Shown: piece after piece, positions 1 to 7,778 of the stretch
Position numbering within the stretch: the first letter of the stretch is position 1
Layout: the number at the start of each line of letters is the position of its first letter
Source of the DNA: a virus
Length of the DNA stretch: 32,368 nt
Strand: one strand, 5' to 3'
Virus record (IMG/VR): IMGVR_UViG_3300046492_000338
Coordinates: 1 to 32,368 of that record
The notes under the pieces: model-generated
Told to the model about the DNA's origin: nothing
The model's database searches: none
What the model saw: the letters and a program-made list of their open reading frames with translations, nothing else
Made by a program: the position numbers and the translations under genes

Positions 1-1081
1 CACGCGCGCCGATGCTCAGAGACATGAACGCCGCCCGCAGACCCGCCAGCCCGCCACCCGCAGCAGCCGACGCCGCAGTCAGCCCCGCGATAGCCGCCCG
101 GAGGGACGTGATGCCCTCCGCTGCCACGCCGATCCCCGCACCCGCCAACTTGATCAACTTGAACGCCGCGTACACCTGCATCAGGTTGCCGATCAGCGAC
201 GGAGGCACCGCCGCCACCAGCTTCGCGAACGCGTTGACCAACGACAGCATCCCCGGGCCCGCCTGTGACGCACCCTGAAGCAGGTTGCTGACAGCCTTGG
301 CCACGTTCGTCAGCAGCTCCTTGACGGCCGGGCCCTGAGCCTTGGCGTAGGCGAAGAACGACGCGATCGGGCCGGATGACTTCCCCTCCGACAGGACCCG
401 CATGAAGTGGATCGCGCCGTCGGTGGCGTTCTTCAGGCTCTTGTTCGCGAAGTCCGACACCTTCGTCGACAAGGCGTTGAACCCGGACGTGTTGACCGCG
501 CCCCCGGCCACCGACACCAGCCGGTCCAACTGCGTCGACGCGCCGCGAGCCATCGGCGTCAGCTTCGGAATGATCTGCCCCAGCACCGCGAACGACTTCT
601 CAACCGGAGCCATCGTGAACTTCGCGTTGCTGTCAGAGAACTCCCGGAACGTGTCCCGCAAATTCGAATACGCGGCAGACGCCCGCTGCGTCGCCGCAGG
701 CATCGACGCCAACGAGTCCGCAACGAACTGCTGCGCCGCCATGGCCTGCTTCGACTGCGCCCCGTACTTCGTAACGGCCTGCGTGTACTTGTCCTGCGCG
801 CCGGCCGCGTCCTTCAGATTCCCGATCTGCGGAATCACGGCAGCACCGAACGCCGCGACCGCCAGCCCCGCCGCGCCCGCATGCACTGCGATCGGAGCCA
901 ACGCCGCAGCCACCGGGACCGCGGCCGGCGCCAGCGACAGCATCGTCGCCCGAAGATCCTTGAACGCGCCCCCGCCGTCCTTCGCGGACCGGGCGAGTCC
1001 ATCGACACGCCGTGTGACAGCGGTGATCCCCGGGCCGGTTGCGTCGCTGACGCGGACTGTGATCGTCACGTCATCGGCCAT
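1..1081 (-). CDS. Tape-measure protein, N-terminal part (runs off the window)
   Basis: Open for about 360 codons to the window edge with no stop. It begins MADDVTITVRVSD, a start I recognise from actinophage tape-measure proteins, and continues as Ala/Gly-rich helical sequence with hydrophobic stretches, typical of proteins that set tail length and act at DNA entry. The ATG overlaps the stop of the frameshifted chaperone reading (TGATG). A near-perfect Shine-Dalgarno, GGAGGTGAT, lies a few bases upstream at about 1086-1094, the strongest in this part of the window and consistent with a separately initiated late protein. Position straight after tail chaperones G/GT is the canonical siphovirus order. 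The C-terminal part lies outside the window. Confidence 0.88.
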   Translation of the reverse strand, partial: MADDVTITVRVSDATGPGITAVTRRVDGLARSAKDGGGAFKDLRATMLSLAPAAVPVAAALAPIAVHAGAAGLAVAAFGAAVIPQIGNLKDAAGAQDKYTQAVTKYGAQSKQAMAAQQFVADSLASMPAATQRASAAYSNLRDTFREFSDSNAKFTMAPVEKSFAVLGQIIPKLTPMARGASTQLDRLVSVAGGAVNTSGFNALSTKVSDFANKSLKNATDGAIHFMRVLSEGKSSGPIASFFAYAKAQGPAVKELLTNVAKAVSNLLQGASQAGPGMLSLVNAFAKLVAAVPPSLIGNLMQVYAAFKLIKLAGAGIGVAAEGITSLRAAIAGLTAASAAAGGGLAGLRAAFMSLSIGAR

Positions 1082-1640
1082 CAGGGATCACCTCCGTCGT
1101 CGTCGGGTCTGTCAGGGGTTCCGGCCTTCTCGATCGCCACAAGGCGCAGGAGCTCGGTGTCCTCCTGCATGAGGGTTTCGAGGGTGTAGCCGGGGAAGCG
1201 TTCGAGGAGCCCGAGCAGTAGCCGGGCTCGTCTCAGCTCGCGAGGGGCTCGGACAGGGGTTCCATCGGAATCGACAGCGCCGGGGACTGTTCGCCAGAGG
1301 TCGAGCTCTCGGGCAAAGGGTCAGCGTTGTGGACCCCCGTGAGGGTCTTGATCCACGCGTTGTTCATGGCCACGACCAGGTCGTGGTCAACCGACAGGAC
1401 GCCCTTCTCGGTGGGCGGGACCGGTTCCCCGGTGTCCTCGTCTTCGAGGTTCCAGCTCACGAGGTGGCCGATGAAGTTCCGCAGGCTCCCGGCGTCCCCG
1501 TCGCCGTCGCCGCCGTCGAGGCCCGTGGCCTCCATGTACTCGCCGAGTGACATGCCGCGGACCGTGGCCTCGGCCCCGTGGTGCTCGTGGCCTGGGCCGA
1601 ACTTGATCGTGTAGGTCTTGACCTTGGTCTTGTAGCCCAT
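1081..1640 (-). CDS. Tail assembly chaperone, -1 frameshift fusion (gpGT-like)
   Basis: The -1 frame opens at a TGA immediately before the slippery heptamer at 1314-1320 and stays open to a TGA at 1081-1083. A single -1 slip at CCT-TTG joins 109 residues of the short form to 77 new residues, giving about 186 aa. The added part is plausible protein, with an Arg/Leu-rich helix and motifs such as LLGLLERFPGYTLETL, and no independent start codon is needed. Its stop overlaps the tape-measure start. This G/GT architecture is nearly universal in lambda-like siphoviruses; the assignment combines the visible site with synteny. Confidence 0.88.
1233..1640 (-). CDS. Tail assembly chaperone, short form (gpG-like)
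   Basis: This 135-residue acidic protein sits between the tail proteins and the tape-measure gene, where lambda gpG-type chaperones are found. It starts MGYKTKVKTYTIKFG and contains an Asp/Gly-rich loop near residues 41-52. The ATG has a GAGAGG ribosome site 9 bases upstream. At codons 108-109 it crosses a CCCTTTG slippery heptamer, so some ribosomes should shift to -1 and make the longer fusion. The zero-frame product ends at the TGA at 1233. The role in keeping the tape-measure protein soluble during tail assembly is inferred from family and position. Confidence 0.85.
   Translation of the reverse strand: MGYKTKVKTYTIKFGPGHEHHGAEATVRGMSLGEYMEATGLDGGDGDGDAGSLRNFIGHLVSWNLEDEDTGEPVPPTEKGVLSVDHDLVVAMNNAWIKTLTGVHNADPLPESSTSGEQSPALSIPMEPLSEPLAS
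1314..1320 (-). other. Programmed -1 ribosomal frameshift site, CCCTTTG
   Basis: On the minus strand the zero-frame codons GAC CCT TTG contain the heptamer C CCT TTG, a perfect X XXY YYZ slippery sequence. After the slip the reading is CCC TTT GCC. A TGA in the -1 frame directly upstream means the -1 frame only becomes open at this site, which marks the shift point sharply. I did not identify a downstream pseudoknot or upstream SD-like stimulator with certainty. Confidence 0.9.
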
Positions 1641-1653
1641 GTGCGTGTGCCTC

Positions 1654-2061
1654 TCAGGCCCAGGTGGGGACGGTGCCGTCGGCGAGGACTCCGGGCACCG
1701 ACGCCGTGAGCTCGCCGGACGCGGACCGCTGCAGCGGGTAGTCCGTGTACAGCACCTCGTTCGCCAACGTCTTGCCAGCGACGGTGAGGGTCGTGCTCCG
1801 GGCGACGGAGGTGCTGGGGACGGTCTTGAACACGTCGTGGCTCGCGTTGGCCGCGAAGTTCGCCACGATGTTGAGCGTGATCGAAAAATCCGCGAGGAGC
1901 AGGAGCCGCTCGATCGCCGACTTGTCGATACCCGTGATGTCCTGCACAGCGCGCGGGGTCGCGAACTGGAGGTTGGTGACGTCGTTGATGATGGCGCGGA
2001 CGGTGCCGGCCGAATCATCCACGGAGCACACCGACCACCCGAGACCCGATGTCTTGGCCAT
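1654..2061 (-). CDS. Tail protein, short member of a related pair (probable tail tube)
   Basis: 135 residues, starting MAKTSGLGWSVCSVDD, with AAGGGAT upstream of the ATG. Just upstream of chaperone G is the usual place of the major tail tube protein. Its opening AKTSGLG and the motif TGIDKSAIER (about residues 43-52) recur in the larger protein at 2519-3280 (AKTSGLG and TGIDKGAMER), so the two look homologous. The rest is beta-rich with a Thr/Ser/Val pattern compatible with a tail-tube fold. Which of the pair forms the tube cannot be decided here; I favour this one on position and size. Confidence 0.65.
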   Translation of the reverse strand: MAKTSGLGWSVCSVDDSAGTVRAIINDVTNLQFATPRAVQDITGIDKSAIERLLLLADFSITLNIVANFAANASHDVFKTVPSTSVARSTTLTVAGKTLANEVLYTDYPLQRSASGELTASVPGVLADGTVPTWA

Positions 2062-2067
2062 GGCTGG

Positions 2068-2502
2068 TTATCCCTTCTGCTGCAGGTCGACGAGGCGGAC
2101 CTGGTTTTCGGTCATGTCCTCAACCCAGTCCGCTGGGCGGGTGTGTTGCCGCGTCCGGCCGGTCGGGTTCCCACGGTGATCCCCGTCGCGGACGAGGTAG
2201 ATCTCCGGGCGGGTGCGGTGCTCTTCGAAACAGCGCTGGTGGGCCTCGAAGCGGAACACGGTCAGCCCGGCGTCCGTCTTCATCTCCCGGAACGCGCGCC
2301 GGGACTGGCCCCGGATGTACGCGGCCTGCTGCTGGCCGAGTTCGGTGCGTTCGTCGATGACGGAGTCCCAGCCGTTCAGCCACGCCGCGCACCCGACCTG
2401 CTCGCACGCGGCCACGATCGTGGTGTCCTGAGGCGCGGTGATGCTGTACGTCTGGTACTGGCTGACAGGCAGGTTCGGGTCGATCCGGTTGACCATCTGC
2501 AT
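2068..2502 (-). CDS. Hypothetical protein between the two tail proteins
   Basis: 144 residues starting MQMVNRIDPNLP. The start at 2502 is preferred over the in-frame ATG two codons later because a purine-rich AGGGGTGGGG lies 5 bases upstream. The middle is Arg/Glu/Gln-rich (GQSRRAFREMKTDAG), followed by FRFEAHQRCFEEH, with three Cys in total. It has no membrane segment or signal peptide. Small basic proteins at this position recur in Streptomyces phages without an assigned role. The location within the tail block suggests a tail or tail-assembly function, but nothing in the sequence proves it. Confidence 0.7.
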   Translation of the reverse strand: MQMVNRIDPNLPVSQYQTYSITAPQDTTIVAACEQVGCAAWLNGWDSVIDERTELGQQQAAYIRGQSRRAFREMKTDAGLTVFRFEAHQRCFEEHRTRPEIYLVRDGDHRGNPTGRTRQHTRPADWVEDMTENQVRLVDLQQKG

Positions 2503-2518
2503 GAGAACCCCACCCCTC

Positions 2519-3280
2519 TCAGAAGGCCGTAGCCACGTCGTTGCGGATGGCGGTCACCGCGAAGGTGCACGAGGTGAAACCGCCAGTCGTTGTGGTCACG
2601 GCGCGGAGGTAGCGGCGGATCGTCGCCCCCGAAGCAGTAGCGATCCGCTGCGTCCCGGGCCCGGTCGTCACGGCTGTGAACGTCATGCCAGCGACGTCGG
2701 CAAAGGTCGCGTTGTCCGCGGAGTCCTGGACCTTGATCGTCACATCGGTCCCGGTGAACGCGAACACCTGGAGATAGCACTGCGCCCCGAACAGGCCCTG
2801 CCCGTTGAACAGCGGCGGGCTGCCGAGACCGAAGTCCACGCCAGTGCCGTTCGTCGCCACGGTGTCGACGCGCTTGCCCGCGGTGAGGAGATAGCCCCAC
2901 TCCACGCCGAACCCGTTGGCCTGCATGGACACCGAAAACGGGAAGGAGCCGTCCTGGCCGCGCTGCCCGTCGTAGTTGGGCTGCTTGCCGACGATGTTCG
3001 CCGCCGGGCTGCCGAGCGTCGTCCCGCGGCAGTACATGCTGTGCACGTCCGCCGTCGGCAGCGCTGACAGCACCGGGTGGGACAGCGTCGGGTTGAACCA
3101 CGCGGTGGCCTCCAGCCGGCCGTCACGGGCGCCGCCGATCCGTTCCATCGCGCCCTTGTCGATACCCGTGGTTGTCAGCGGTGATGGGCCGCCGCCGACG
3201 TTGCCGATCGCGGTGAAGTCACCGCTCAGGTCGTTACCTGCGATGAAAAGCGCATCACCCAGGCCGCTTGTCTTTGCCAC
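2519..3280 (-). CDS. Tail protein, long member of a related pair
   Basis: 253 residues from a GTG that overlaps the stop of the preceding gene (TAGTG), with GGAGG 7 bases upstream. An ATG six codons earlier is possible but lies inside the neighbour. It shares AKTSGLG at the N-terminus and TGIDKGAMER near residue 40 with the 135-aa protein at 1654-2061. The extra length is beta-rich and Gly/Thr-rich. Its C-terminal half (for example VTIKVQDSADNATF) is reminiscent of a beta-sandwich appended to tail proteins. It is probably a tail tube or decorated tail component. Confidence 0.65.
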   Translation of the reverse strand: MAKTSGLGDALFIAGNDLSGDFTAIGNVGGGPSPLTTTGIDKGAMERIGGARDGRLEATAWFNPTLSHPVLSALPTADVHSMYCRGTTLGSPAANIVGKQPNYDGQRGQDGSFPFSVSMQANGFGVEWGYLLTAGKRVDTVATNGTGVDFGLGSPPLFNGQGLFGAQCYLQVFAFTGTDVTIKVQDSADNATFADVAGMTFTAVTTGPGTQRIATASGATIRRYLRAVTTTTGGFTSCTFAVTAIRNDVATAF

Positions 3281-3738
3281 TACGGGGCCTCCGTCCACAC
3301 GTCGTTGATGATCAGGGGCACCGTGAGCGTGGCCACCCGGTACGTTGTCGAGTCGAGCCGCGTGTATCCGAACCGGGCCCGCAGGCTGGCGCCGTGCATG
3401 CCGAGCAGGTCCACGTTCGCGACCGTCCCGCCGAGCTCGAAGTCCCCGCTGTAGGCGTTCATCAGCCCGCTCACGGCGCCCGTGACCTGGGTGTCGACGT
3501 CCCCAAGTGGCTCGCTATCGGCGGGGTAATACACGCGGCCGCCCATCTCCAGCCGGGCCGACACGGAGGCGAGCCCAGACCGGTCGGGTACCGGTGCCAC
3601 GTCGGTCACCCACAGCGCGTACGTCAGACCGCTGCCGGGCGCTGATACGGGCTCGTGGTCCAGCACTTGATCGAACAGGCCTAGGGCCTGCCCGTGCGAC
3701 GCGAGCGCGCTGCGGTAGGAGCCGAGGTCAAGAGACAC
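3280..3738 (-). CDS. Head-tail/tail-terminator region protein
   Basis: 152 residues, MSLDLGSYRSALASHGQALG. The gene sits between the neck-type protein and the tail proteins, where HK97/lambda-like phages encode the tail terminator (gpU-like) or a minor tail protein. N-terminal helices followed by a beta-rich body (RVATLTVPLIINDVW near the C-terminus) fit a terminator-like fold, but I recognise no decisive motif. Its TAG stop overlaps the GTG of the next gene, implying translational coupling. The assignment is by synteny. Confidence 0.55.
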   Translation of the reverse strand: MSLDLGSYRSALASHGQALGLFDQVLDHEPVSAPGSGLTYALWVTDVAPVPDRSGLASVSARLEMGGRVYYPADSEPLGDVDTQVTGAVSGLMNAYSGDFELGGTVANVDLLGMHGASLRARFGYTRLDSTTYRVATLTVPLIINDVWTEAP

Positions 3739-3744
3739 GGGGCA

Positions 3745-4119
3745 TCACATCCGTCCCGTGTACCGGCGCAGGAGCCGCTCACCGATACCGACCTTGCGCG
3801 CGTTGAGCCTGTCCCGGGTGACAAGCCAGTGGTCGTAGCCCTTGAACTTGGTCACCGGGTAGTTCCGGGAGCCAATGCCGGCCAGCCACGGCCCGTAGAT
3901 CACGCGGGAGTCGGAGATCTTGTGGCCTTCGATGACCTTGCAGCGGGACTCGTAGTAGCCGGTCGGGTTGCGGAACACGCGGTGCATCTCGCCGCGCAGG
4001 ATGTTCAGGCCTTCTTCGGCGAGGTCGCGTTCCAACCGGTTGACGTAGGCGTTCGCGGCGGCGCGGGCCCGCCCGTCGAAGAGGGGGCCGCGGCTGCTGC
4101 TGGAGACGTCAAGGAGCAT
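3745..4119 (-). CDS. Neck / head-tail connector protein (HK97 gp10-like position)
   Basis: 124 residues, starting MLLDVSSSSRGPLFDGRA. The N-terminal helix DGRARAAANAYVNRLERDLA and the later basic segment match the general pattern of minor neck proteins that join the head completion ring to the tail terminator. The C-terminus is strongly basic (RLNARKVGIGERLLRRYTGRM). The gene starts 2 bases after the stop of the 352-aa connector gene and 6 bases before the next gene. Function is inferred from size, charge and order. Confidence 0.55.
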   Translation of the reverse strand: MLLDVSSSSRGPLFDGRARAAANAYVNRLERDLAEEGLNILRGEMHRVFRNPTGYYESRCKVIEGHKISDSRVIYGPWLAGIGSRNYPVTKFKGYDHWLVTRDRLNARKVGIGERLLRRYTGRM

Positions 4120-4121
4120 GA

Positions 4122-5180
4122 CTAGACCGCCCTCGTCCGAGCCTTGCGGCCGTGGCTGGTGTACACGCGGTCGCGGAGATCCTTCAGCCCGCGGCCGGAC
4201 GCCTCGCGCTCGTTCTCCCCGGAGCCCGCGGTCCGCGCGTACCCGGAGCGGCCCTGAAGGAGATCAGTGAGCGCCTCGGCGACGCACAGCTGCCGGACGC
4301 TTCCGGGCGCGTCCCACCGGTACACGCTCGCCCCGTTGCTGTGCGCGGCGGCCGTGGTGCCGAGGGCGCCGCGTGCGACGGTGAGGATCCGGGGTGCGAA
4401 GATCGCGGAGTCGGTGTGTGCGGCGAGGACGCTGCCGTCCCAGGCGCGGGTCACGGTGAGGAGGTTGCCTGCGATGTCGGTGATCAGCATCCGCTCGGAG
4501 TCCCGGAGGATGACCTCACCGACTGCGTACGCAGCCCCGTTCGCTGCGCCGATGGAGACGTCGTTGTTGGTCGCGGTCATCGAGTCGCCGAAGCCCTGCC
4601 CGGTGTCGAGTTGGGCGCGGCCGGTGACGATCATCCGCTCGTTGTCGATACGCAGCAGCGAACCGATACCCAGTGCGGCCGACGCGGGCCCGTCGACAGT
4701 GATGGTGGTGGCGCCCGCGGTCGCGACCTGCGCGGCGAGGGTGCCGGCCGGGGTCTCGTCGTTGCGGTAGCCGAACAGCCCGGTGACGGTGATGTCCTGC
4801 TGGTAGGTGCGGCCCCCGCTGAACGATGCGTTGGAGCCGAGGTTGACTTCGATGCGCGTGTACGGGGGTTCGGCCTTGTCGTCGGCCCGGCGTAGGAGGT
4901 AGTCCCCGGGGGCGATGGTGACGCTTCCGGAGGTGAGGGAGGTGACGGAGATCAACTCGTTTGCGTCGAGGCGCAGGATCCACGGGGTGGCCCCGGAGCG
5001 GGGCGGCCAGTCGAACTTGCGGGTGTCCTGCACCGGGTAGAACGTTCGGTGCGTCAGGCCCTCGACGGCCTCGGTCGCATCGGCCAGCGCGCGATCGATC
5101 CGCGCGTTGGAGCGTGCGGTTTCCTTCACGTCCAGCTCGGCTTTGATCTCCTCGCGGGTCGCATACCACGGGGTCGTCAT
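4122..5180 (-). CDS. Head-tail adaptor (gp6-like) with a large beta-repeat insertion
   Basis: 352 residues. The N-terminal part (about 1-130, with EEIKAELDVKETARSNARID and EAVEGLTHRTFYP) resembles the helical head-completion adaptors that dock on the portal. The C-terminal 60 residues (VRQLCVAEALTDLLQ onward) look like the closing helix. Between them are roughly 170 extra residues holding two copies of an ERM(I/L)(V/I)T motif and two copies of a TV-R-G-AAH motif. Adaptors of this family are usually near 100-120 aa, so the middle is an insertion. The ATG has a GAGGAGGTGAC Shine-Dalgarno upstream. Confidence 0.7.
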   Translation of the reverse strand: MTTPWYATREEIKAELDVKETARSNARIDRALADATEAVEGLTHRTFYPVQDTRKFDWPPRSGATPWILRLDANELISVTSLTSGSVTIAPGDYLLRRADDKAEPPYTRIEVNLGSNASFSGGRTYQQDITVTGLFGYRNDETPAGTLAAQVATAGATTITVDGPASAALGIGSLLRIDNERMIVTGRAQLDTGQGFGDSMTATNNDVSIGAANGAAYAVGEVILRDSERMLITDIAGNLLTVTRAWDGSVLAAHTDSAIFAPRILTVARGALGTTAAAHSNGASVYRWDAPGSVRQLCVAEALTDLLQGRSGYARTAGSGENEREASGRGLKDLRDRVYTSHGRKARTRAV

Positions 5181-5218
5181 CTCTCGTCACCTCCTCTCGA
5201 TGCGTGCTGTCGGGCGGG

Positions 5219-5464
5219 TCAGTCGGTGCGCTCGGGCCAGTGCCAGGAACCGCCGGGCGGCATGCCCGCGCCGTCCGGCTCGTACTGAGCACAGCTCTGG
5301 TTGAAGAACAGGCCCTCCGGGTTCAGGACCGCGAGCGAGACCGCCCGCCCCTCAGTGCCAGGGGCGACGGCCGTAACGATCGCCGCCCTGCACTGCGAGG
5401 TGTACTCGCCGCCCGGGGTGCCGTGGCTGACGTAGTGGACGATGCGGCCCACGCTGGGCTTCAC
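5219..5464 (-). CDS. Conserved small actinophage protein of unknown role
   Basis: 81 residues, starting MKPSVGRIVHYVSHGTPGGEY from a GTG that overlaps the previous stop (GTGA). The pattern GRIVHYVSHGTP, CRAAIVTAV, SLAVLNPEGLFFN is a recurrent small protein I recognise from actinophage genomes, where it is annotated as hypothetical. Two Cys and a C-terminal GGSWHWPERTD are visible, with no membrane segment. It lies inside the head-gene block between the zinc-ribbon protein and the adaptor, so it may be a capsid accessory, but the sequence does not show this directly. Confidence 0.75.
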   Translation of the reverse strand: MKPSVGRIVHYVSHGTPGGEYTSQCRAAIVTAVAPGTEGRAVSLAVLNPEGLFFNQSCAQYEPDGAGMPPGGSWHWPERTD

Positions 5465-5853
5465 GCGTCCTGCTCGTCAGCTGCCGACGTACCGGCCGCC
5501 TGGCCGCCACCCGTCTGAGGGGCAGAAGAGTCCTTGTCCGTCGCCGCCTTCTTTGAGCGGCTCCCCGTCGTTCGGGCACGCGACGGGCTCGCGCTGTCGC
5601 TCGTCTCGGGCGAGCTGCTGTCCTTCTCGGACGATGTCGAGGAGCTGCTCCCAGCTGATACGTCCTCACCGCCCTCCTGCTCGTCAGCGGCCGCATTGCT
5701 GGCGCCGCCGTGCACGGTGGTCTTGGCCATGTCCTGTTCCTCCTCCGGAGGTTGGGTCGCTTCGTTGACGCGAACGGTCGACCCGCAGTGCGGGCACTTC
5801 GGCGCGCCCACCGAGTACGCGGTGGTGCATTCCGCGCACTGCCACAGAGCCAT
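5461..5853 (-). CDS. Zinc-ribbon protein with a long low-complexity tail
   Basis: 130 residues. The N-terminus has two CxxC knuckles (Cys6/9 and Cys20/23; CAEC and CPHC), a classical zinc ribbon. From about residue 35 the protein is disordered: Ser/Glu/Asp-rich, then basic, ending in Ala/Gly/Asp. It is separated by one base from the preceding gene and overlaps the next (GTGA), so it belongs to the structural operon. Such ribbons with acidic tails between capsid and connector genes are common in Streptomyces phages. A head accessory or assembly role is plausible but unproven. Confidence 0.7.
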   Translation of the reverse strand: MALWQCAECTTAYSVGAPKCPHCGSTVRVNEATQPPEEEQDMAKTTVHGGASNAAADEQEGGEDVSAGSSSSTSSEKDSSSPETSDSASPSRARTTGSRSKKAATDKDSSAPQTGGGQAAGTSAADEQDA

Positions 5854-5854
5854 G

Positions 5855-6295
5855 TCAGGCCCCCGTGGCGGGCAGGTTCTGCGGGGCGCGCTGCGCTCCC
5901 AGGTCGCGGGTGATCGCAGTGACCGTGCCCGCGCCGGTGCTGGTGAGCTTCACGTACTTGTAGGTGTCGGAGAGGCTGGTGCCTTCGACCTCGCACACCA
6001 TGGCGTTCTGCGCGGCAGTTGCCGTGGTCACGACGGTCGCCGCCGCAGCCTGCGGCGTCCGGGTCCACGCGTCCGACCCGTTGCCGGTGCAGGTGTACCG
6101 CTCGGTGATCGCAGCGAGGTTCTGCGCGCCGGTGCCCGCGGAGTCCTTGGCCTCCTGGAGCGTGTAGGTGTCGCCGACCGCGCCCGCGAGGTAGCAGCTG
6201 AAGGTGACGCCGGCCGCGGCGCCCTTCAGGGCGATCCACACGCCGTCGGCGGCGGGGGTGGTGTTGATGAGCCTGCCGAGTGCCTTCTGGGACAT
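5855..6295 (-). CDS. Putative head decoration / capsid accessory protein
   Basis: 146 residues, MSQKALGRLINTTPAADG, directly downstream of the major capsid gene. It has an AAGGAAC ribosome site. The sequence is beta-rich with many Ala, Thr and Gly and reads like a secreted or virion beta-sandwich, but it has no signal peptide. It carries three Cys. Genes in this position often encode decoration proteins that stabilise expanded heads. A hairpin in the spacer just after the capsid gene may set its expression relative to capsid. Confidence 0.5.
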   Translation of the reverse strand: MSQKALGRLINTTPAADGVWIALKGAAAGVTFSCYLAGAVGDTYTLQEAKDSAGTGAQNLAAITERYTCTGNGSDAWTRTPQAAAATVVTTATAAQNAMVCEVEGTSLSDTYKYVKLTSTGAGTVTAITRDLGAQRAPQNLPATGA

Positions 6296-6351
6296 CGGGT
6301 GTTCCTTCCGTCTGGGGGCCGCGCCGGGGCGACACTGCCGGGTCGGGTGGT

Positions 6352-6385
6352 GGCCGCCGCCGGGGCGTTACTGCCGACGGCGGCC
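6352..6385 (-). terminator. GC-rich hairpin after the capsid gene
   Basis: An 8-bp perfect stem, GGCCGCCG with CGGCGGCC, and an 18-nt loop lie in the 98-bp spacer between the capsid stop and the decoration-like gene. There is no U tract, so it could be a partial terminator or an mRNA-stabilising stem. In many phages such a structure keeps capsid expression high relative to later genes. Confidence 0.4.
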
Positions 6386-6393
6386 GAGGGGTG

Positions 6394-7767
6394 TTACAGG
6401 AGCTCGACGAACGGCGACAGCGTGGAGGTGCTGCCGTTGGCGGGGGTGATCGCGGACTGGATCCACGGGCGGCCGTCGACGCGCTGGATGATCCTGAAAG
6501 TTGTCTTGTCGGTGCCGAAGTTGTAGTCCGTGCTGGAGTCGGCGGTCATGATCTGGCGGTCACCCACCAGGTAGTACGACAAGTCGACGAACGCCAGGTC
6601 ACCGCGGGAGCCGAGGATGCCGCCCTTCTCGGTGATGATCAGCGGGCGGCCGAAGATGCTCATCGGCATCCCGGCGGCCGCGTTGACGACAAACACGCTG
6701 TTGCCGCCGGTGCCGACGGTGAGGGACAGCTGGAGCAGCTGCGGCAGCGCGTCCGGGGAGCACATCCACACGGCGTTGCCGAGCGAGGAGGGCAGCATGC
6801 GGGCGTACATGGCGATGACGTCCAGGTACTGGATCTTGCTGGCGGTGGTGCGGGTCACCGTGACCGCGGCCGAGTTGCCCGCGCCGCGGAAGCCGAGGGG
6901 TTCGCCGGTGCCGCTGCCGGTCTGGAACTTGTTGTCCTCCTCGAACGCGAGGGCCTTCGGCCACAGCGTCTCGATGAGCGCGGAGAACGAGGTGATGGAG
7001 TCCTGGAGCAGCTCGTTCGGCACTGCTGACAGACCAGTCAGTTTCTTCGCGTCGAGCTCGACCCTGCCGAACTTCGGGTTGGAGTCCTGGAACGCTGCGC
7101 CTTCCTCACCCCAGTACGCGACCATCCCGCCGAACACGGAGCCCGCGTTCGTGGTGGTGTCGATCATCGGGAACGGGACCCTCGCGCTTTCCATGGGGAC
7201 CACGGTGGCGAGCGGCCGGACGACGGCCTGCTCCAGCGCCAGCTGCAAGAGCTGCGAGCGGAGCGTCTCCGGGACGAGGAAACCACCGTCCGCCGGCGAC
7301 ACCGAGGAGGCCGCGTTGCGGAGCGCACCGAGCTTGTCCCCATCGGGGGACGGGTTCTTGTGCCAGATGTTGCGGACGTAGTCGATCGAGTTCTCGAAGT
7401 GCTTGTCGACCACCGCGCCCGGAGCGGTCGGGTTGTGGGCGGTGCCCTGCCGGTGGGAGGTGAGCATCCCGCCCTTGCGCTTGGCCTGCGGGTCGAGGTC
7501 GAGGCGCTTGATCGCGTTCGCGGCGTCCTTGGTGGTGGCGTCGGCCCCGTGGTCGCGGAGCATCGCGGCGAACTGGCGCTGCGTCTCTTCCGCCACGAGC
7601 TTGTTGATCTCGGTGCCGTCGCCCTGCTGCTGCGCGGCGTAGGCGTCCATGTGGTCCGCAAGGGTGTCCGGCGTCGCGAGGATCTCCTTACGCGCCGCAG
7701 GGTCGTGGAGCTGCTCGCGAAGTTCCTCGCTGTTGCGCGGTACGGCGATCTTGGTCGGTGTGGCCAC
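6394..7767 (-). CDS. Major capsid protein, HK97 fold, with N-terminal delta domain
   Basis: 457 residues from a GTG at 7767, chosen because GGAGG lies 5 bases upstream and every earlier in-frame start would overlap the protease gene. Residues 1 to about 130 are charged and helical (EELREQLHDPAARKEIL), as expected of a scaffolding delta domain removed by the protease. The remainder matches HK97-type capsids: an N-arm, then LVPETLRSQLLQLA, the E-loop region with AYWGEEGAAF, the spine helix and a P-domain with GEPLGF and a late WIQSAITPAN. There is no separate scaffold gene, consistent with a built-in scaffold. Confidence 0.93.
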   Translation of the reverse strand: MATPTKIAVPRNSEELREQLHDPAARKEILATPDTLADHMDAYAAQQQGDGTEINKLVAEETQRQFAAMLRDHGADATTKDAANAIKRLDLDPQAKRKGGMLTSHRQGTAHNPTAPGAVVDKHFENSIDYVRNIWHKNPSPDGDKLGALRNAASSVSPADGGFLVPETLRSQLLQLALEQAVVRPLATVVPMESARVPFPMIDTTTNAGSVFGGMVAYWGEEGAAFQDSNPKFGRVELDAKKLTGLSAVPNELLQDSITSFSALIETLWPKALAFEEDNKFQTGSGTGEPLGFRGAGNSAAVTVTRTTASKIQYLDVIAMYARMLPSSLGNAVWMCSPDALPQLLQLSLTVGTGGNSVFVVNAAAGMPMSIFGRPLIITEKGGILGSRGDLAFVDLSYYLVGDRQIMTADSSTDYNFGTDKTTFRIIQRVDGRPWIQSAITPANGSTSTLSPFVELL

Positions 7768-7778
7768 AGTTGCCTCCT

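Noticed and set aside
402-1189. Two long plus-strand reading frames over the tape-measure region
   Set aside because: They are antisense to a gene with good start, ribosome site and protein signature; composition is Arg/Ala/Pro-rich as expected from a GC-rich shadow.
5461-5853. Zinc ribbon protein as a separate scaffold
   Set aside because: It follows the capsid and decoration genes rather than preceding capsid; the capsid has its own delta domain.
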